A stretch of DNA of 46,048 bases, taken from contig JAGRJD010000057.1 of NCBI GenBank assembly GCA_020442915.1, positions 1-46,048 of the forward strand, given 5' to 3'. The notes below the pieces were generated by a model. The model did not search any database, was not told where the DNA came from, and saw only the letters and a program-made list of their open reading frames with translations. The stretch is from Thiothrix sp. Its GTDB lineage: Bacteria; Pseudomonadota; Gammaproteobacteria; Thiotrichales; Thiotrichaceae. Each line of letters opens with the position of its first letter. Positions within the stretch are counted from its first letter, which is position 1. Position numbers and translations under genes: made by a program. Below are positions 8,337 through 16,914 of this stretch, piece after piece.

Positions 8337-10142
8337 TTACTTGTCACCGACTTTCAGGACGGCCAGGAAAGCTTCCTGGGGAATTTCCACACTACCCACC
8401 TGCTTCATGCGCTTTTTGCCAGCCTTCTGTTTTTCCAGCAGCTTGCGCTTGCGGCTGACATCGCCGCCATAGCATTTGGCCAGCACATTCTTGCGCATGG
8501 CCTTGACGGTGGTCCGCGCGATAATGTGCGCACCGATGGCAGCCTGAATGGCCACCTCGAACATCTGGCGCGGAATCAGGTCCTTCATGCGCTCAGCCAG
8601 TGCCCGTCCGCGCACCTGGGCGAAATCACGGTGCACCATCAGCGCCAGTGCATCCACCCGCTCGCCGTTGATCAGGATGTCCACCCGCACCATGGGTGCC
8701 GCCTCGAAACGGTTCAGTTCATAGTCAAACGAGGCATAACCCCGGCTGACCGACTTGAGGCGGTCAAAGAAATCCAGCACCACCTCACTCAGGGGCAGGT
8801 CATAAGTCAGCGTGACCTGATTGCCCAGAAACTGCATCTGCTGCTGTACGCCGCGCTTTTCCACACACAGGGTAATGACATTGCCGACATAATCCTGCGG
8901 CACCAGAATCGTGCCCCGAATGATGGGCTCGCGGATTTCAGCGATCTCGTTGATCGGCGGCAACTCGCTCGGATTATGGATGTTGAAGGTGGACCCCTTG
9001 TTCAGCACCACCTGGTAGACCACCGTGGGTGCGGTGCTGATCAGGTCAAGGTCATATTCCCGCTCCAGACGCTCCTGCACGATTTCCATGTGCAGCATGC
9101 CCAGAAAACCGCAGCGGAAACCGAAACCGAGCGCCTGGGAAACCTCAGGCTCGAAATACAGTGCCGAATCATTCAGGTTGAGCTTCTGCAGGGCATCCCG
9201 CAGGTCTTCGTACTGGTCGGCCTCGACCGGAAAAATCCCGGCGAACACCCTGGGCTGCACCTCCTTGAAGCCCGGCAGTGGCCGGTCTGTGGGTTTGCCG
9301 GCATCCGTAAACGTGTCACCGACCTTGGCCGCATCGATTTCCTTGATGCCGGCCATCAGGAACCCGACCTCCCCCGCCCGCAGCACCTCCCTGTCCACCA
9401 TTCTGGGAGTGAAAATTCCCACGCGCTCGACCTGAAAATCCCGCCCGCTCGACATGGCACGGATTTTCTGCTTTTTGCGCAGCTCGCCATCCACGACCCG
9501 GACCAGCGAAACCACACCGACATAGTTGTCAAACCAGGAATCAATGATCAGGGCCTTGAGCGATGCGTCCGGCTCGCCCCTGGGAGGCGGGATACGCTCC
9601 ACCAGCTGCTCCAGCAGGTCCTCAACACCGATGCCACTTTTGGCACTGACCAACACTGCATCCGAGGCATCCAGACCGATGATTTCAGCAATCTCGTGCT
9701 TGACCCGGTCCGGGTCCGCCGACGGCAGGTCAATCTTGTTCAGGACCGGCACCACCTCCAGATCAAGGTCAATGGCGGTATAGCAGTTCGCCACACTCTG
9801 GGCTTCAACCCCCTGGGAGGCATCCACCACCAGCAAGGCCCCTTCACAGGCCGCCAGCGAACGCGAGACTTCATAGGAGAAATCGACGTGTCCGGGGGTA
9901 TCAATGAAATTGAGCTGGTAGGTGGTACCGTTGCGGGCCCGGTAATCCAGCGACACACTCTGGGCCTTGATGGTGATGCCGCGCTCGCGCTCGATATCCA
10001 TGGAGTCCAGCACCTGGGCCTCCATTTCGCGCTCGGACAAGCCACCGCAGACCTGGATAAAGCGGTCTGAAAGCGTGGATTTGCCGTGATCAATATGAGC
10101 AATAATGGAAAAATTACGAATGTGGGGATTGATTGCTGCCAT
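8337..10142 (-). CDS. lepA: Elongation factor 4 (LepA)
   Basis: LepA is a translational GTPase that acts on ribosomes under stress or during 30S assembly. The 601 residues match the family, with the P-loop AHIDHGKST (16-24), the effector region [12 protein letters not shown]3 DTPGHVDF, G4 NKIDLP, and the LepA-specific C-terminal domain containing [21 protein letters not shown] (given here over two motifs: [11 protein letters not shown] and [10 protein letters not shown]). Its first 29 nt overlap the 3' end of the preceding thioredoxin-fold gene. Confidence 0.98.
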   Translation of the reverse strand: MAAINPHIRNFSIIAHIDHGKSTLSDRFIQVCGGLSEREMEAQVLDSMDIERERGITIKAQSVSLDYRARNGTTYQLNFIDTPGHVDFSYEVSRSLAACEGALLVVDASQGVEAQSVANCYTAIDLDLEVVPVLNKIDLPSADPDRVKHEIAEIIGLDASDAVLVSAKSGIGVEDLLEQLVERIPPPRGEPDASLKALIIDSWFDNYVGVVSLVRVVDGELRKKQKIRAMSSGRDFQVERVGIFTPRMVDREVLRAGEVGFLMAGIKEIDAAKVGDTFTDAGKPTDRPLPGFKEVQPRVFAGIFPVEADQYEDLRDALQKLNLNDSALYFEPEVSQALGFGFRCGFLGMLHMEIVQERLEREYDLDLISTAPTVVYQVVLNKGSTFNIHNPSELPPINEIAEIREPIIRGTILVPQDYVGNVITLCVEKRGVQQQMQFLGNQVTLTYDLPLSEVVLDFFDRLKSVSRGYASFDYELNRFEAAPMVRVDILINGERVDALALMVHRDFAQVRGRALAERMKDLIPRQMFEVAIQAAIGAHIIARTTVKAMRKNVLAKCYGGDVSRKRKLLEKQKAGKKRMKQVGSVEIPQEAFLAVLKVGDK

Positions 10143-10392
10143 GTTCTTCTATTGCTTGTCTTATGCTTTCTTCATCGAAAAAGTGGCAGCACAATACTTC
10201 ATCGTCCAGCGCCACAACAGGCACATCAACATCATAGCGCTTGCGGAGTTTTTCATTCCTGTCAATGTCAACCAGTTCAAAACCAAAATCCATTTCCCCC
10301 TGCAACCGGATCAGGGAGGCCACCATCTGATCACACAGATGGCAGCCCACGCGATGATACACGGTTAATGAAATTTTGTCCTGACTATTCAA
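10114..10392 (-). CDS. Glutaredoxin/thioredoxin-fold small protein
   Basis: A 92-residue cytoplasmic protein with a CxxC redox pair (C17-H-L-C20) after the first strand and a cis-Pro-like VPVVALDDE segment near residue 58, the pattern of the DUF836 glutaredoxin-like family. It probably reduces or binds a thiol partner, which is unknown. It is squeezed between mucD (8-bp overlap) and lepA (29-bp overlap), so it is clearly translated from the same message. Extra cysteines lie in [11 protein letters not shown]. Fold confident, function not. Confidence 0.8.
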   Translation of the reverse strand: MNSQDKISLTVYHRVGCHLCDQMVASLIRLQGEMDFGFELVDIDRNEKLRKRYDVDVPVVALDDEVLCCHFFDEESIRQAIEEHGSNQSPHS

Positions 10393-11851
10393 TTTTCATC
10401 GCCAGGAAGCGCGCGGCACTGTCACGGTGTACCAGTACGGCAATGGTTTCACCGACTTTCAGCCCGGCCAGCACCGTATCCAGTGTTTCCGGAGAGTCGA
10501 TCTGCTTGCCATCCACCATGGTGATCACATCACCGGCATTCAGGCCGGACTTGCGGGCCGGATCACCCACCACCCGTTCGACCAGTACCCCGCCGCTGCC
10601 GATATTCAGCCCCTTGCGGGCGATGTCATCCAGCGCCGCCACTTCAACCCCCAGCCGGCTGCCGGCCTTTTTTTCCTCTTCAGGCGCGGCAGAAGCTGAC
10701 GGATCGCTGCCATCACCCTCGCGGGTGGCCAGCTCATCCTCACCGGGGAGCTCACCGATGGTCATGAGTACATTCTGGCGTGCCTTGTTGCGCAGAATGG
10801 AAAGCTCCACTTCCTGACCGGCATGGGTGGTTCCCACCATGGACGGCAGCACTGCCGCCGAACTGACCGGCTGGCCGTTGAAGGCCAGAATCACATCCCC
10901 GGTCTGCAGCACCTCACTGGACGGCCCATCCTTCATCACCTGTGCCACCAGTGCCCCGCTGGGGGTCGTCATCCCGAAGGAGCGTGCCAGCTCCTGATCG
11001 ACCTCCTGGATATAAACCCCGATCCAGCCACGCGACACCTTGCCCCTGGCCTTGAGCTGGCCGATCACGTCCATGGCCATATTGACCGGAATCGCAAAGG
11101 AAACCCCCATGAAACCGCCGGAACGGCTGTAGATCTGGGAGTTGATCCCGATCACCTCACCATCGAGATTGAAGAGCGGGCCACCGGAGTTGCCGGGGTT
11201 GATGGCGACATCGGTCTGGATGAAGGGCACATAGGAATCATTCGGCAGACTGCGCCCGGTCGCGCTGACAATGCCGGAGGTGGCACTGGACTCAAACCCG
11301 AACGGTGAACCGATCGCCAGCACCCATTCCCCGACTTCCAGTTGGCTGGAATCACCGATTTTCAGGGTCGGCAGGCCGGTCGCCTCAATTTTCAGCAGCG
11401 CCACATCACTGCGCTTGTCACTGCCCACCAGTCGGGCCTTGAACTCGCGCCGGTCGTTGAGCTTGACGGTGATTTCATCCGCCCCCTCCACCACATGGTG
11501 GTTGGTGACCACATAGCCATCAGCGGAAAGAATGAAGCCGGAACCGCGCGCATCGGCATCCGGCCCCCCAAAGGGAGGGCCGCCTTCACCGCCGCCACCG
11601 AAATCAAAGAAACGCTTCATCAGCTCGTCAAACAGCTCATCCGTTTCCGGAGAACGGAAGCGTTCGGGCAGCACCTGACGCTCCAGCTTGCGACTGGTGG
11701 TCACATTCACCACCGCCGGGCTGTTTTCCTTCACCAGGGTGGCGAACTCGGGCAGGCTGTTTCGCGCCTGCACGGTCGTACCAGCCAGCAGGAATAAAAC
11801 CAGCAGGGCATAAAACAAAGAGACGGATCGGATTCGGTAGGCACGGTTCAT
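10385..11851 (-). CDS. mucD: Periplasmic Do-family serine protease (MucD/DegP-like)
   Basis: A trypsin-like protease/chaperone that degrades misfolded envelope proteins. From the start MNRAYR (GGAG upstream; nine residues shorter than the longest reading) it has 488 residues: signal peptide to about residue 30 (ending VQA), protease domain with His119 (VTNHHVV), Asp149 (KRSDVALL) and Ser222 (NPGNSGGP), then two PDZ domains (about 270-360 and 390-485). A Gly-rich loop (FGGGGEGGPPFGG) precedes the protease core. The position next to lepA favours the MucD type of Pseudomonas and relatives over E. coli DegP. It is probably the first gene of the lep-rnc-era run. Confidence 0.92.
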   Translation of the reverse strand: MNRAYRIRSVSLFYALLVLFLLAGTTVQARNSLPEFATLVKENSPAVVNVTTSRKLERQVLPERFRSPETDELFDELMKRFFDFGGGGEGGPPFGGPDADARGSGFILSADGYVVTNHHVVEGADEITVKLNDRREFKARLVGSDKRSDVALLKIEATGLPTLKIGDSSQLEVGEWVLAIGSPFGFESSATSGIVSATGRSLPNDSYVPFIQTDVAINPGNSGGPLFNLDGEVIGINSQIYSRSGGFMGVSFAIPVNMAMDVIGQLKARGKVSRGWIGVYIQEVDQELARSFGMTTPSGALVAQVMKDGPSSEVLQTGDVILAFNGQPVSSAAVLPSMVGTTHAGQEVELSILRNKARQNVLMTIGELPGEDELATREGDGSDPSASAAPEEEKKAGSRLGVEVAALDDIARKGLNIGSGGVLVERVVGDPARKSGLNAGDVITMVDGKQIDSPETLDTVLAGLKVGETIAVLVHRDSAARFLAMKIE

Positions 11852-11934
11852 TGCCGGTTTACTCCTGCGTTGGGCCAAAGGTCACACGGCTGACTATGGA
11901 TGCCAGCCTGCTGGATTTCAAGGCATATTACCTC

Positions 11935-11947
11935 GTACAGCCTGTAC
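11935..11947. promoter_or_regulatory. Dyad upstream of mucD, possible operator
   Basis: GTACAG and CTGTAC form a perfect 6+1+6 palindrome in the 276-bp divergent spacer between mucD (minus) and the copper cluster (plus). A second small dyad, CGGTT/AACCG, lies at 11985-11999. Either could be a regulator site for one of the two directions. I could not match them to a known operator. Confidence 0.25.
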
Positions 11948-12076
11948 AGCGGCTATTGCCATACAGATCGGCCCTATTCTAGTGCGGTTTGCCGAACCGT
12001 GACTGTATGGCAGCCGGACATTGCCAAGATTTAATGTCGCCGCCGAATGCCGGAGCAGCACCTGACATGACCACCA

Positions 12077-12127
12077 GCCCGCAAAGTTTTTTGACAACGA
12101 ATATTTTTCAATAATAAGATTGCGGGC
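12077..12127 (+). promoter_or_regulatory. Putative cop promoter enclosed by an inverted repeat
   Basis: A perfect TTGACA -35 (12091-12096) and a TAAGAT -10 (12115-12120, spacing 18) are bracketed by an 8-bp perfect inverted repeat, GCCCGCAA (12077-12084) and TTGCGGGC (12120-12127). The start codon of the first cop gene is immediately downstream at 12128. The geometry would fit an operator enclosing the promoter, but it would leave almost no leader. The elements are seen; the regulation is inferred. Confidence 0.45.
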
Positions 12128-12523
12128 ATGAAACGCTACTGGCTCATTTTTATCCTGCTGCTCAACCTCCTTGCCAACGGCATGGCCGGGGCCGGCATGG
12201 TTTGCGCCCAGCAGCTGAAAATGACACATGCCGGGCAAATGACCGATCAGCGGAGGGCTGATACCAACAGCGCAGATGAGCACGCACAGCATGCTGCGCC
12301 AAAAGCACCGGCAGGAACCGGTCAGAATTGTGATAATCATGACCAGTCCACCTGTGACAGCGGTCATACCTGCGCCGACTGCCTGACTCACTGTGCCAGT
12401 GCACTGATGAGCGCTCTCCCGGTTGTTGCCGCCCGTTCACCTGTGGCCCCTGTTGCCACCCTTAAAAACCGGCATTTCCCCAGTATTCATTCCAGCCTGT
12501 TAAGACCCCCCAGACTTTCCTGA
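12128..12523 (+). CDS. Small exported His/Cys-rich protein of the copper cluster (CopL-like)
   Basis: A 131-residue protein with a hydrophobic signal sequence (residues 4-23, MKRYWLIFILLLNLLANG) and a His- and Cys-rich middle: NCDNHDQSTCDSG, then HTCADCLTHCASAL at about 85-98. Cysteine and histidine richness at the head of a copAB cluster resembles the CopL class of small metal-binding proteins, but I cannot confirm homology. The start codon has no good ribosome site; the hydrophobic N-terminus supports it. It likely senses or buffers copper in the envelope. Confidence 0.65.
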   Translation: MKRYWLIFILLLNLLANGMAGAGMVCAQQLKMTHAGQMTDQRRADTNSADEHAQHAAPKAPAGTGQNCDNHDQSTCDSGHTCADCLTHCASALMSALPVVAARSPVAPVATLKNRHFPSIHSSLLRPPRLS

Positions 12524-12653
12524 ATCCTTAAACCCAGCCTAAGCTTCATGCCCGCATGATTGCCTTTGCTGCTGTATACCCGTTGCCGGGCGCGGAATCG
12601 CTGCGTTACCTGCAACCAATAACAAAAACTCTGCTTATATAAAAGGATTCATC

Positions 12654-14369
12654 ATGAAATTCCAACATGATGGTGGCGCTACCGTTGTCGTTGACAAGGG
12701 TCGCCGCCGCTTTGTCCAGGGTTTAACGGCTGGCAGTATGCTGGCCAGCCTCGGACTGCTTTCTCCGGGTTTGCTGTGTGCGGCCCCAAACCCGGAAGTG
12801 CCGGTACTGGAAGGCCCCGTTTTTGACCTGACGATTGAAGAAGTGGCTGTCAATTTCACCGGCCAGCCAGGTACCGCCACCGCCATCAATGGCTCCATCC
12901 CGGCACCGCTGTTACGGATGCGCGAGGGCGATGACATCACCATCCGCGTCACCAACCGCCTGCCGGTCACCTCCTCCGTTCACTGGCACGGGCTGATCCT
13001 GCCGGCCAATATGGATGGTGTACCGGGCCTGAGTTTTGCCGGTATCAAACCGAGTGAAACCTATGTATACCGTTTCAGGGCGGCCCAAAGCGGCACTTAC
13101 TGGTATCACAGCCATTCAGGCTATCAAGAGCAGACTGGTCTGTATGGATCAATCATTATCGAGCCACGCCAGGCTGATCCGGTGCGTTACGATCGCGATT
13201 ATATCGTATTGCTGTCCGACTGGTCGGACGACAAGCCGGAAACCATTTATGCCCGGCTGAAAAAACTCAGCCATTACTACAATACCCGCGAACGTACCCT
13301 GGGTGATTTCGTGACCGAGGTCGACGAGCAAGGCCTTGGCAAGACCCTGGAAGATCGCAAGATGTGGAATGACATGCGCATGAGCGACCGTGACATTTCC
13401 GACGTGACTGGCTGGACCTACACCTACCTGGCCAATGGCCGCACCCCGACTGACGGCTGGGAAGGTGTATTCCGCCCCGGTGAGCGGGTACGCCTGCGTT
13501 TCATCAACGGTTCGGCGATGACTTTCTTTGATGTGCGCATGCCGGGGCTGAAGATGGAAGTTGTCGCCGCTGACGGGCAGAACATCCGCCCCGTCAAGGG
13601 TATTGACGAAATCCGCCTGGGCGTTGCGGAAACCTATGACGTGATCGTGCAGCCGCCGGCAGGTGCTTACACCCTGTTCGCCCAGGCCATTGACCGTTCG
13701 GGTTATGCGCGTGGCACCCTGACCAGCCAGCCAGGGCAGAAAGGTGCTGTTCCGGCCATGGACCCCGCCCCCATTCTCACCCATGCCGATATGGGTATGG
13801 GCGACATGGCCGGTATGGATCACAGCGCCATGGGGCACGACATGAGCCAGATGGGGCAGCCACGTGTCCCGGTCAAAACCGGCCCCCAGGTCGACATGAT
13901 GGCAATGATGCCCATGGTACGGCTCAATGACCCCGGCATCGGCCTGCGCAACAACGGTCGTCGGGTACTGAGCTACGCTGACATCCGCAACCTCACCCCG
14001 ACCCTTGACAAGCGCCCACCAGGGCGGGAAATCGAGTTGCACCTGACCGGCAATATGAGCCGTTACATGTGGTCGATCAACGGCGTCAAGTTTGCAGATG
14101 CCAAACCCATTGCCCTCAAGTTCGGCGAGCGGGTTCGCATCACCCTGATCAATGACACCATGATGAACCACCCCATCCACCTGCATGGCATGTGGAGTGA
14201 ACTGGAAACCGGCGACCCCGATTACCTGCCACGCAAACACACCGTGATTGTACAACCGGGCGCCAAAATCAGTTACCTGGTCACGGCTGATGCCATGGGG
14301 CAATGGGCCTACCACTGCCACCTGCTGTACCACATGGAAGGCATGATGCGCCGTGTGGTTGTGGCGTAA
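12654..14369 (+). CDS. copA: Copper-resistance multicopper oxidase CopA
   Basis: A periplasmic multicopper oxidase (PcoA/CopA type) that oxidises Cu(I) and contributes to copper tolerance. The 571 residues begin with a Tat signal (RRRF at 17-20, then a hydrophobic segment ending LLCAA). Copper ligands are HWHG (110-113), HSH (152-154), HPIHLHG near 500-510, and HCHLLYHMEGM from 554, with Cys555 the type 1 ligand. A Met/His-rich insert around residues 378-400 (MGMGDMAGMDHSAMGHDM) is typical of CopA. RBS AAAGGA lies 6 nt before the ATG. copB follows after 18 bp. Confidence 0.95.
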   Translation: MKFQHDGGATVVVDKGRRRFVQGLTAGSMLASLGLLSPGLLCAAPNPEVPVLEGPVFDLTIEEVAVNFTGQPGTATAINGSIPAPLLRMREGDDITIRVTNRLPVTSSVHWHGLILPANMDGVPGLSFAGIKPSETYVYRFRAAQSGTYWYHSHSGYQEQTGLYGSIIIEPRQADPVRYDRDYIVLLSDWSDDKPETIYARLKKLSHYYNTRERTLGDFVTEVDEQGLGKTLEDRKMWNDMRMSDRDISDVTGWTYTYLANGRTPTDGWEGVFRPGERVRLRFINGSAMTFFDVRMPGLKMEVVAADGQNIRPVKGIDEIRLGVAETYDVIVQPPAGAYTLFAQAIDRSGYARGTLTSQPGQKGAVPAMDPAPILTHADMGMGDMAGMDHSAMGHDMSQMGQPRVPVKTGPQVDMMAMMPMVRLNDPGIGLRNNGRRVLSYADIRNLTPTLDKRPPGREIELHLTGNMSRYMWSINGVKFADAKPIALKFGERVRITLINDTMMNHPIHLHGMWSELETGDPDYLPRKHTVIVQPGAKISYLVTADAMGQWAYHCHLLYHMEGMMRRVVVA

Positions 14370-14387
14370 AGGATGAGGAATATACAC

Positions 14388-15572
14388 ATGAAAACACCCA
14401 TCATCACGGCCTTGCTGCTGGGCCTGTCCGCTCCCGTACTGACACTGGCCGCTGAATGCACGCCGGAACATGCCGCCATGGGCCATTGCACCCTGGAAAC
14501 GCCGGTAAAACCAGCACCAAAACCCCAGCCGGCTGCCAAACCCATAACCAGCATGCCAGCTGCCGGTACCTGTACACCGGAACATGCCGCCATGGGGCAC
14601 TGCAAAATGGAAGCGTCGACAAAACCTGCAAAACCAGCGCCAAAACCCCAGCCAGCCATGAAACCCATGGCCGACATGCCGGCTGCCGGCACCTGCACAC
14701 CGGAACATGAGGCCATGGGGCACTGTAAAATGCCGGCTCCGGCACAACCGGCAAAACCCGCAGCAGCACCCCAGCCAGCCATGAAACCCATGGCCAGCAT
14801 GCCGGTTGCCGGCACCTGTACTCCCGAGCATGAGGCCATGGGGCACTGTAAATCAGACAGCACACCCGCCATCCCGGTCAGTGACGGCTCCGCAGCCACC
14901 GACATCCCCATGCCGTTTCCCGGTGCCATGCACATGGCCGATGATCCGTTTCTCAGCCGGGTGATCATCGACCGCCTTGAAATCATCAACAGTGATGAAG
15001 GCGACAAGCCGGTCCTGCTGGATGCGGAAGCCTGGTTCGGTAAGGACCTGCATAAATTGTGGCTGAAAACCGAAGTAAAACAGGTCGGTTCCGACACTGA
15101 CGAAGCACAGCTGCAGGTCCTGTACAGCCGGGCCATTGCACCGTACTGGGACATTCAGGCCGGGGTACGCAAGGACTTCAAGCCGGTGGACCGTGAGTGG
15201 GCCACTCTCGGCATCAAAGGTGTCGCTCCCTATTTCATTGACCTGGATGCAGCCCTGTTTGTCGGTGAAGCCGGCCGGACAGCGCTCAGCTTTTCCGGTG
15301 AACGTGAACTGATGCTGAGCCAGAAAACAGCCCTCATCCCCGAGCTGGGACTCAACTTTTTCGGGCAGGACGATCCGGAAGCCGGTACCGGCTCGGGTTT
15401 GTCCGAAGCCAAGCTCAGTCTGCGGCTGCAGCATGAACTCCGGCGTGAGTTTGCCCCTTATATCGGGGTGAGCTGGAGCAAGCTGTTTGGTGGCACGGCT
15501 GATTATGCCCGTGAAGCGGGCGAGACCACAGAGGATACCCAGGTGATGCTGGGCATTCATGCGTGGTTTTAA
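14388..15572 (+). CDS. copB: Outer-membrane copper-resistance protein CopB
   Basis: CopB/PcoB is a small outer-membrane beta-barrel that accompanies CopA. The start MKTPII is used because GGATGAGGAA precedes it. After a signal peptide (about 1-22) come four copies of a CTPEHxAMGHC motif spaced 38-41 residues apart and joined by Pro/Lys/Ala linkers. The C-terminal half (from about residue 180, MPFPGAMHMADDPF) is the CopB barrel with DAEAWFGKD, RDFKPVDREWATLG-like strands and a terminal aromatic (HAWF). The Cys-containing repeat differs from the Met/His-rich N-termini I know in CopB. The barrel part is confident. Confidence 0.9.
   Translation: MKTPIITALLLGLSAPVLTLAAECTPEHAAMGHCTLETPVKPAPKPQPAAKPITSMPAAGTCTPEHAAMGHCKMEASTKPAKPAPKPQPAMKPMADMPAAGTCTPEHEAMGHCKMPAPAQPAKPAAAPQPAMKPMASMPVAGTCTPEHEAMGHCKSDSTPAIPVSDGSAATDIPMPFPGAMHMADDPFLSRVIIDRLEIINSDEGDKPVLLDAEAWFGKDLHKLWLKTEVKQVGSDTDEAQLQVLYSRAIAPYWDIQAGVRKDFKPVDREWATLGIKGVAPYFIDLDAALFVGEAGRTALSFSGERELMLSQKTALIPELGLNFFGQDDPEAGTGSGLSEAKLSLRLQHELRREFAPYIGVSWSKLFGGTADYAREAGETTEDTQVMLGIHAWF
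14457..14849 (+). repeat. Four tandem CTPEHxAMGHC-encoding repeats in copB
   Basis: The 33-nt core encoding C-T-P-E-H-[AE]-A-M-G-H-C occurs at 14457-14489, 14571-14603, 14694-14726 and 14817-14849, with periods of 114, 123 and 123 nt. Linkers repeat the theme PAxKPAPKPQPAMKPMAS. The DNA is also similar between copies, so the array probably grew by duplication. Each core has two Cys, two His, one Met and one Glu, a plausible copper site. Confidence 0.9.
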
Positions 15573-15617
15573 CTCCTGTCCATTATCATGAAATCACAAT
15601 CCAAGAGGATATTTATT

Positions 15618-16172
15618 GTGTCAAACCTGAAAAAAAATGTACTGGCTGTCCTGTGTGTGTTGGCCTTTCCCGGACTGGGGCTGGCAGCTGGTACGGGCAA
15701 TCACAGCCACGGGCAGCCCCAGGCATCCACCTGCACCCCGGAACACGAAGCCATGGGCCACTGTAAAATGGATGACAGCCACGGCCATGTCGCCAGCACG
15801 GTCGGAAGCCCCGCTCCCGCCGGCACGGTTCCGTCCCGCTCAATTACCGTACACATGACCGACAACATGCGCTTCAACTTTTCCGAGCCACCACTGGCCA
15901 AAGCCGGTGAAACCATCCGCTTTGTGGTCATGAACAAGGGTAAAATCGCCCATGAGTTCGGTATCGGCAGTGTTGCAGAACAAAACGCCCACCGGGACAT
16001 GATGCGCAAAATGCCGGACATGAAACACGAGGACGGGCAGACCATTACGGTGGAACCGGGTGCCACCAAAGAGCTGGTCTGGCAGTTCGCCGGAAACGGG
16101 GTGGCCCAGTATGCCTGCAGTGTCCCCGGCCATTTTGAAGCCGGAATGCATCACGAAATAACGATCCAGTAA
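15618..16172 (+). CDS. Periplasmic cupredoxin with a CTPEH motif
   Basis: A 184-residue secreted blue-copper-like protein. The GTG at 15618 has AGAGGA 8 nt upstream, which favours it over the in-frame ATG at 15588 with no site. Signal peptide to about residue 24 (LGLAAG). One CTPEHEAMGHC copy follows near residues 39-49 (15732-15764), identical to the repeat in copB. The cupredoxin domain (about 75-184) carries the type 1 copper ligands: His in KIAHEFGIG, Cys and His in YACSVPGH, and Met in FEAGM. It lies 45 bp after copB. Likely shuttles or sequesters copper in the periplasm. Confidence 0.85.
   Translation: MSNLKKNVLAVLCVLAFPGLGLAAGTGNHSHGQPQASTCTPEHEAMGHCKMDDSHGHVASTVGSPAPAGTVPSRSITVHMTDNMRFNFSEPPLAKAGETIRFVVMNKGKIAHEFGIGSVAEQNAHRDMMRKMPDMKHEDGQTITVEPGATKELVWQFAGNGVAQYACSVPGHFEAGMHHEITIQ
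15732..15764 (+). repeat. Fifth copy of the CTPEHEAMGHC-encoding unit
   Basis: A 33-nt unit in the cupredoxin gene encodes the same 11-residue peptide as the third and fourth copies in copB, followed by the same Lys-Met pair as the second and third. Its location in a neighbouring gene suggests exchange by recombination or shared selection. Confidence 0.85.
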
Positions 16173-16226
16173 CGGATACACAGACAGACCGGTGGTATCT
16201 GCTGCCGGTCTGGGGAGAAAATCACC

Positions 16227-16736
16227 ATGACCAGAACTCAGAACATCCTGCTGGCCCTGCTGGGGGGTGCTGGTGCCCTCGGCCTTGCCGGCGTACTGTT
16301 TGCCGTCAGCCTGCCTGCGGATACGGCAGCGGCCAAACCGGACCCGGACCTGCCCCTTGTCACCGTCTATAAGAACGCCACCTGCGGCTGCTGCAAGGAC
16401 TGGATAAAACACATGCAGGACAACGGCTTCCGGGTGGAAGCGCATGATGTCGGCAACCTGCTGCCCTACAAGGAACAGGCCCGGCTGGGTGCCGGCATGG
16501 GCTCCTGCCACACCGCTTTTGTGGATGGCTATGCGCTGGAGGGACATGTCCCGGCCCAGGATGTCAAACGCCTGCTCACTGAAAAACCGGCCATTTCCGG
16601 TCTGGCGGTACCGCGCATGCCCATCGGCTCACCCGGCATGGAAGTACCCGGCCAGGCTGCCGATGCCTATCAGGTCATCAGCTACAAGGATGGCCGGGAA
16701 ACCGGCGTCTTCAGCGACTACCCGGCAGGGCAGTGA
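16227..16736 (+). CDS. DUF411 metal-binding protein
   Basis: A 169-residue secreted or membrane-anchored protein with a hydrophobic N-terminus (about 8-30) and the DUF411 domain: thioredoxin-like strand-turn YKNATCGCCKDWIKHM (the CxCC at about 53-56), GMGSCHTAFVDGYALEGHVPA, and the late GLAVPRMPIGSPGMEVPG. DUF411 proteins are commonly found with copper or silver resistance genes, and this is the last gene of the cop cluster, before two hairpins. A role in metal handling is inferred from the cysteines and context. Confidence 0.85.
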   Translation: MTRTQNILLALLGGAGALGLAGVLFAVSLPADTAAAKPDPDLPLVTVYKNATCGCCKDWIKHMQDNGFRVEAHDVGNLLPYKEQARLGAGMGSCHTAFVDGYALEGHVPAQDVKRLLTEKPAISGLAVPRMPIGSPGMEVPGQAADAYQVISYKDGRETGVFSDYPAGQ

Positions 16737-16774
16737 GCCGCTGAGAAGACCGGTCACACCCGGCCTTGACCCAC

Positions 16775-16834
16775 GCCGCCAGACCGGTAAATCCATACCC
16801 GACTGGCGGCCTGTTTTCCGGCTTTTCAGCCGGA
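16775..16834 (+). terminator. Tandem hairpins closing the copper cluster
   Basis: First stem GCCGCCAG (16775-16782)/CTGGCGGC (16803-16810), loop 20 nt, followed by CTGTTTT. A second stem TCCGGC/GCCGGA (16817-16834) with loop TTTTCA follows directly. Together they lie between the DUF411 stop and parE, a plausible Rho-independent terminator. Confidence 0.55.
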
Positions 16835-16914
16835 TTGCCCTGCAAAGCCTTTACGCCCTGCCCCAATCCGGCTATGTTCAGCAGCTTCCCGATCAAGCAC
16901 TGAAGCAGAAAGGA

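Noticed and set aside
6936..10070. Very long open frame on the plus strand, antisense to lepB and lepA
   Set aside because: It is the shadow of lepA/lepB codon bias, with His/Gln/Pro-rich sequence and no recognisable domain. The minus-strand genes are certain.
12636..12641. TATATA upstream of copA as a -10 box
   Set aside because: It overlaps the ribosome site AAAGGA, leaving no room for a leader.
13149..14846. Long minus-strand frame across copA/copB
   Set aside because: Repetitive His/Gly/Trp sequence is the complement of the copper genes, including the CTPEH repeats; no ribosome site or domain.
14457..14849. copB repeat array as a CRISPR or non-coding tandem repeat
   Set aside because: The array is in frame, keeps the coding pattern and translates into a regular peptide repeat.
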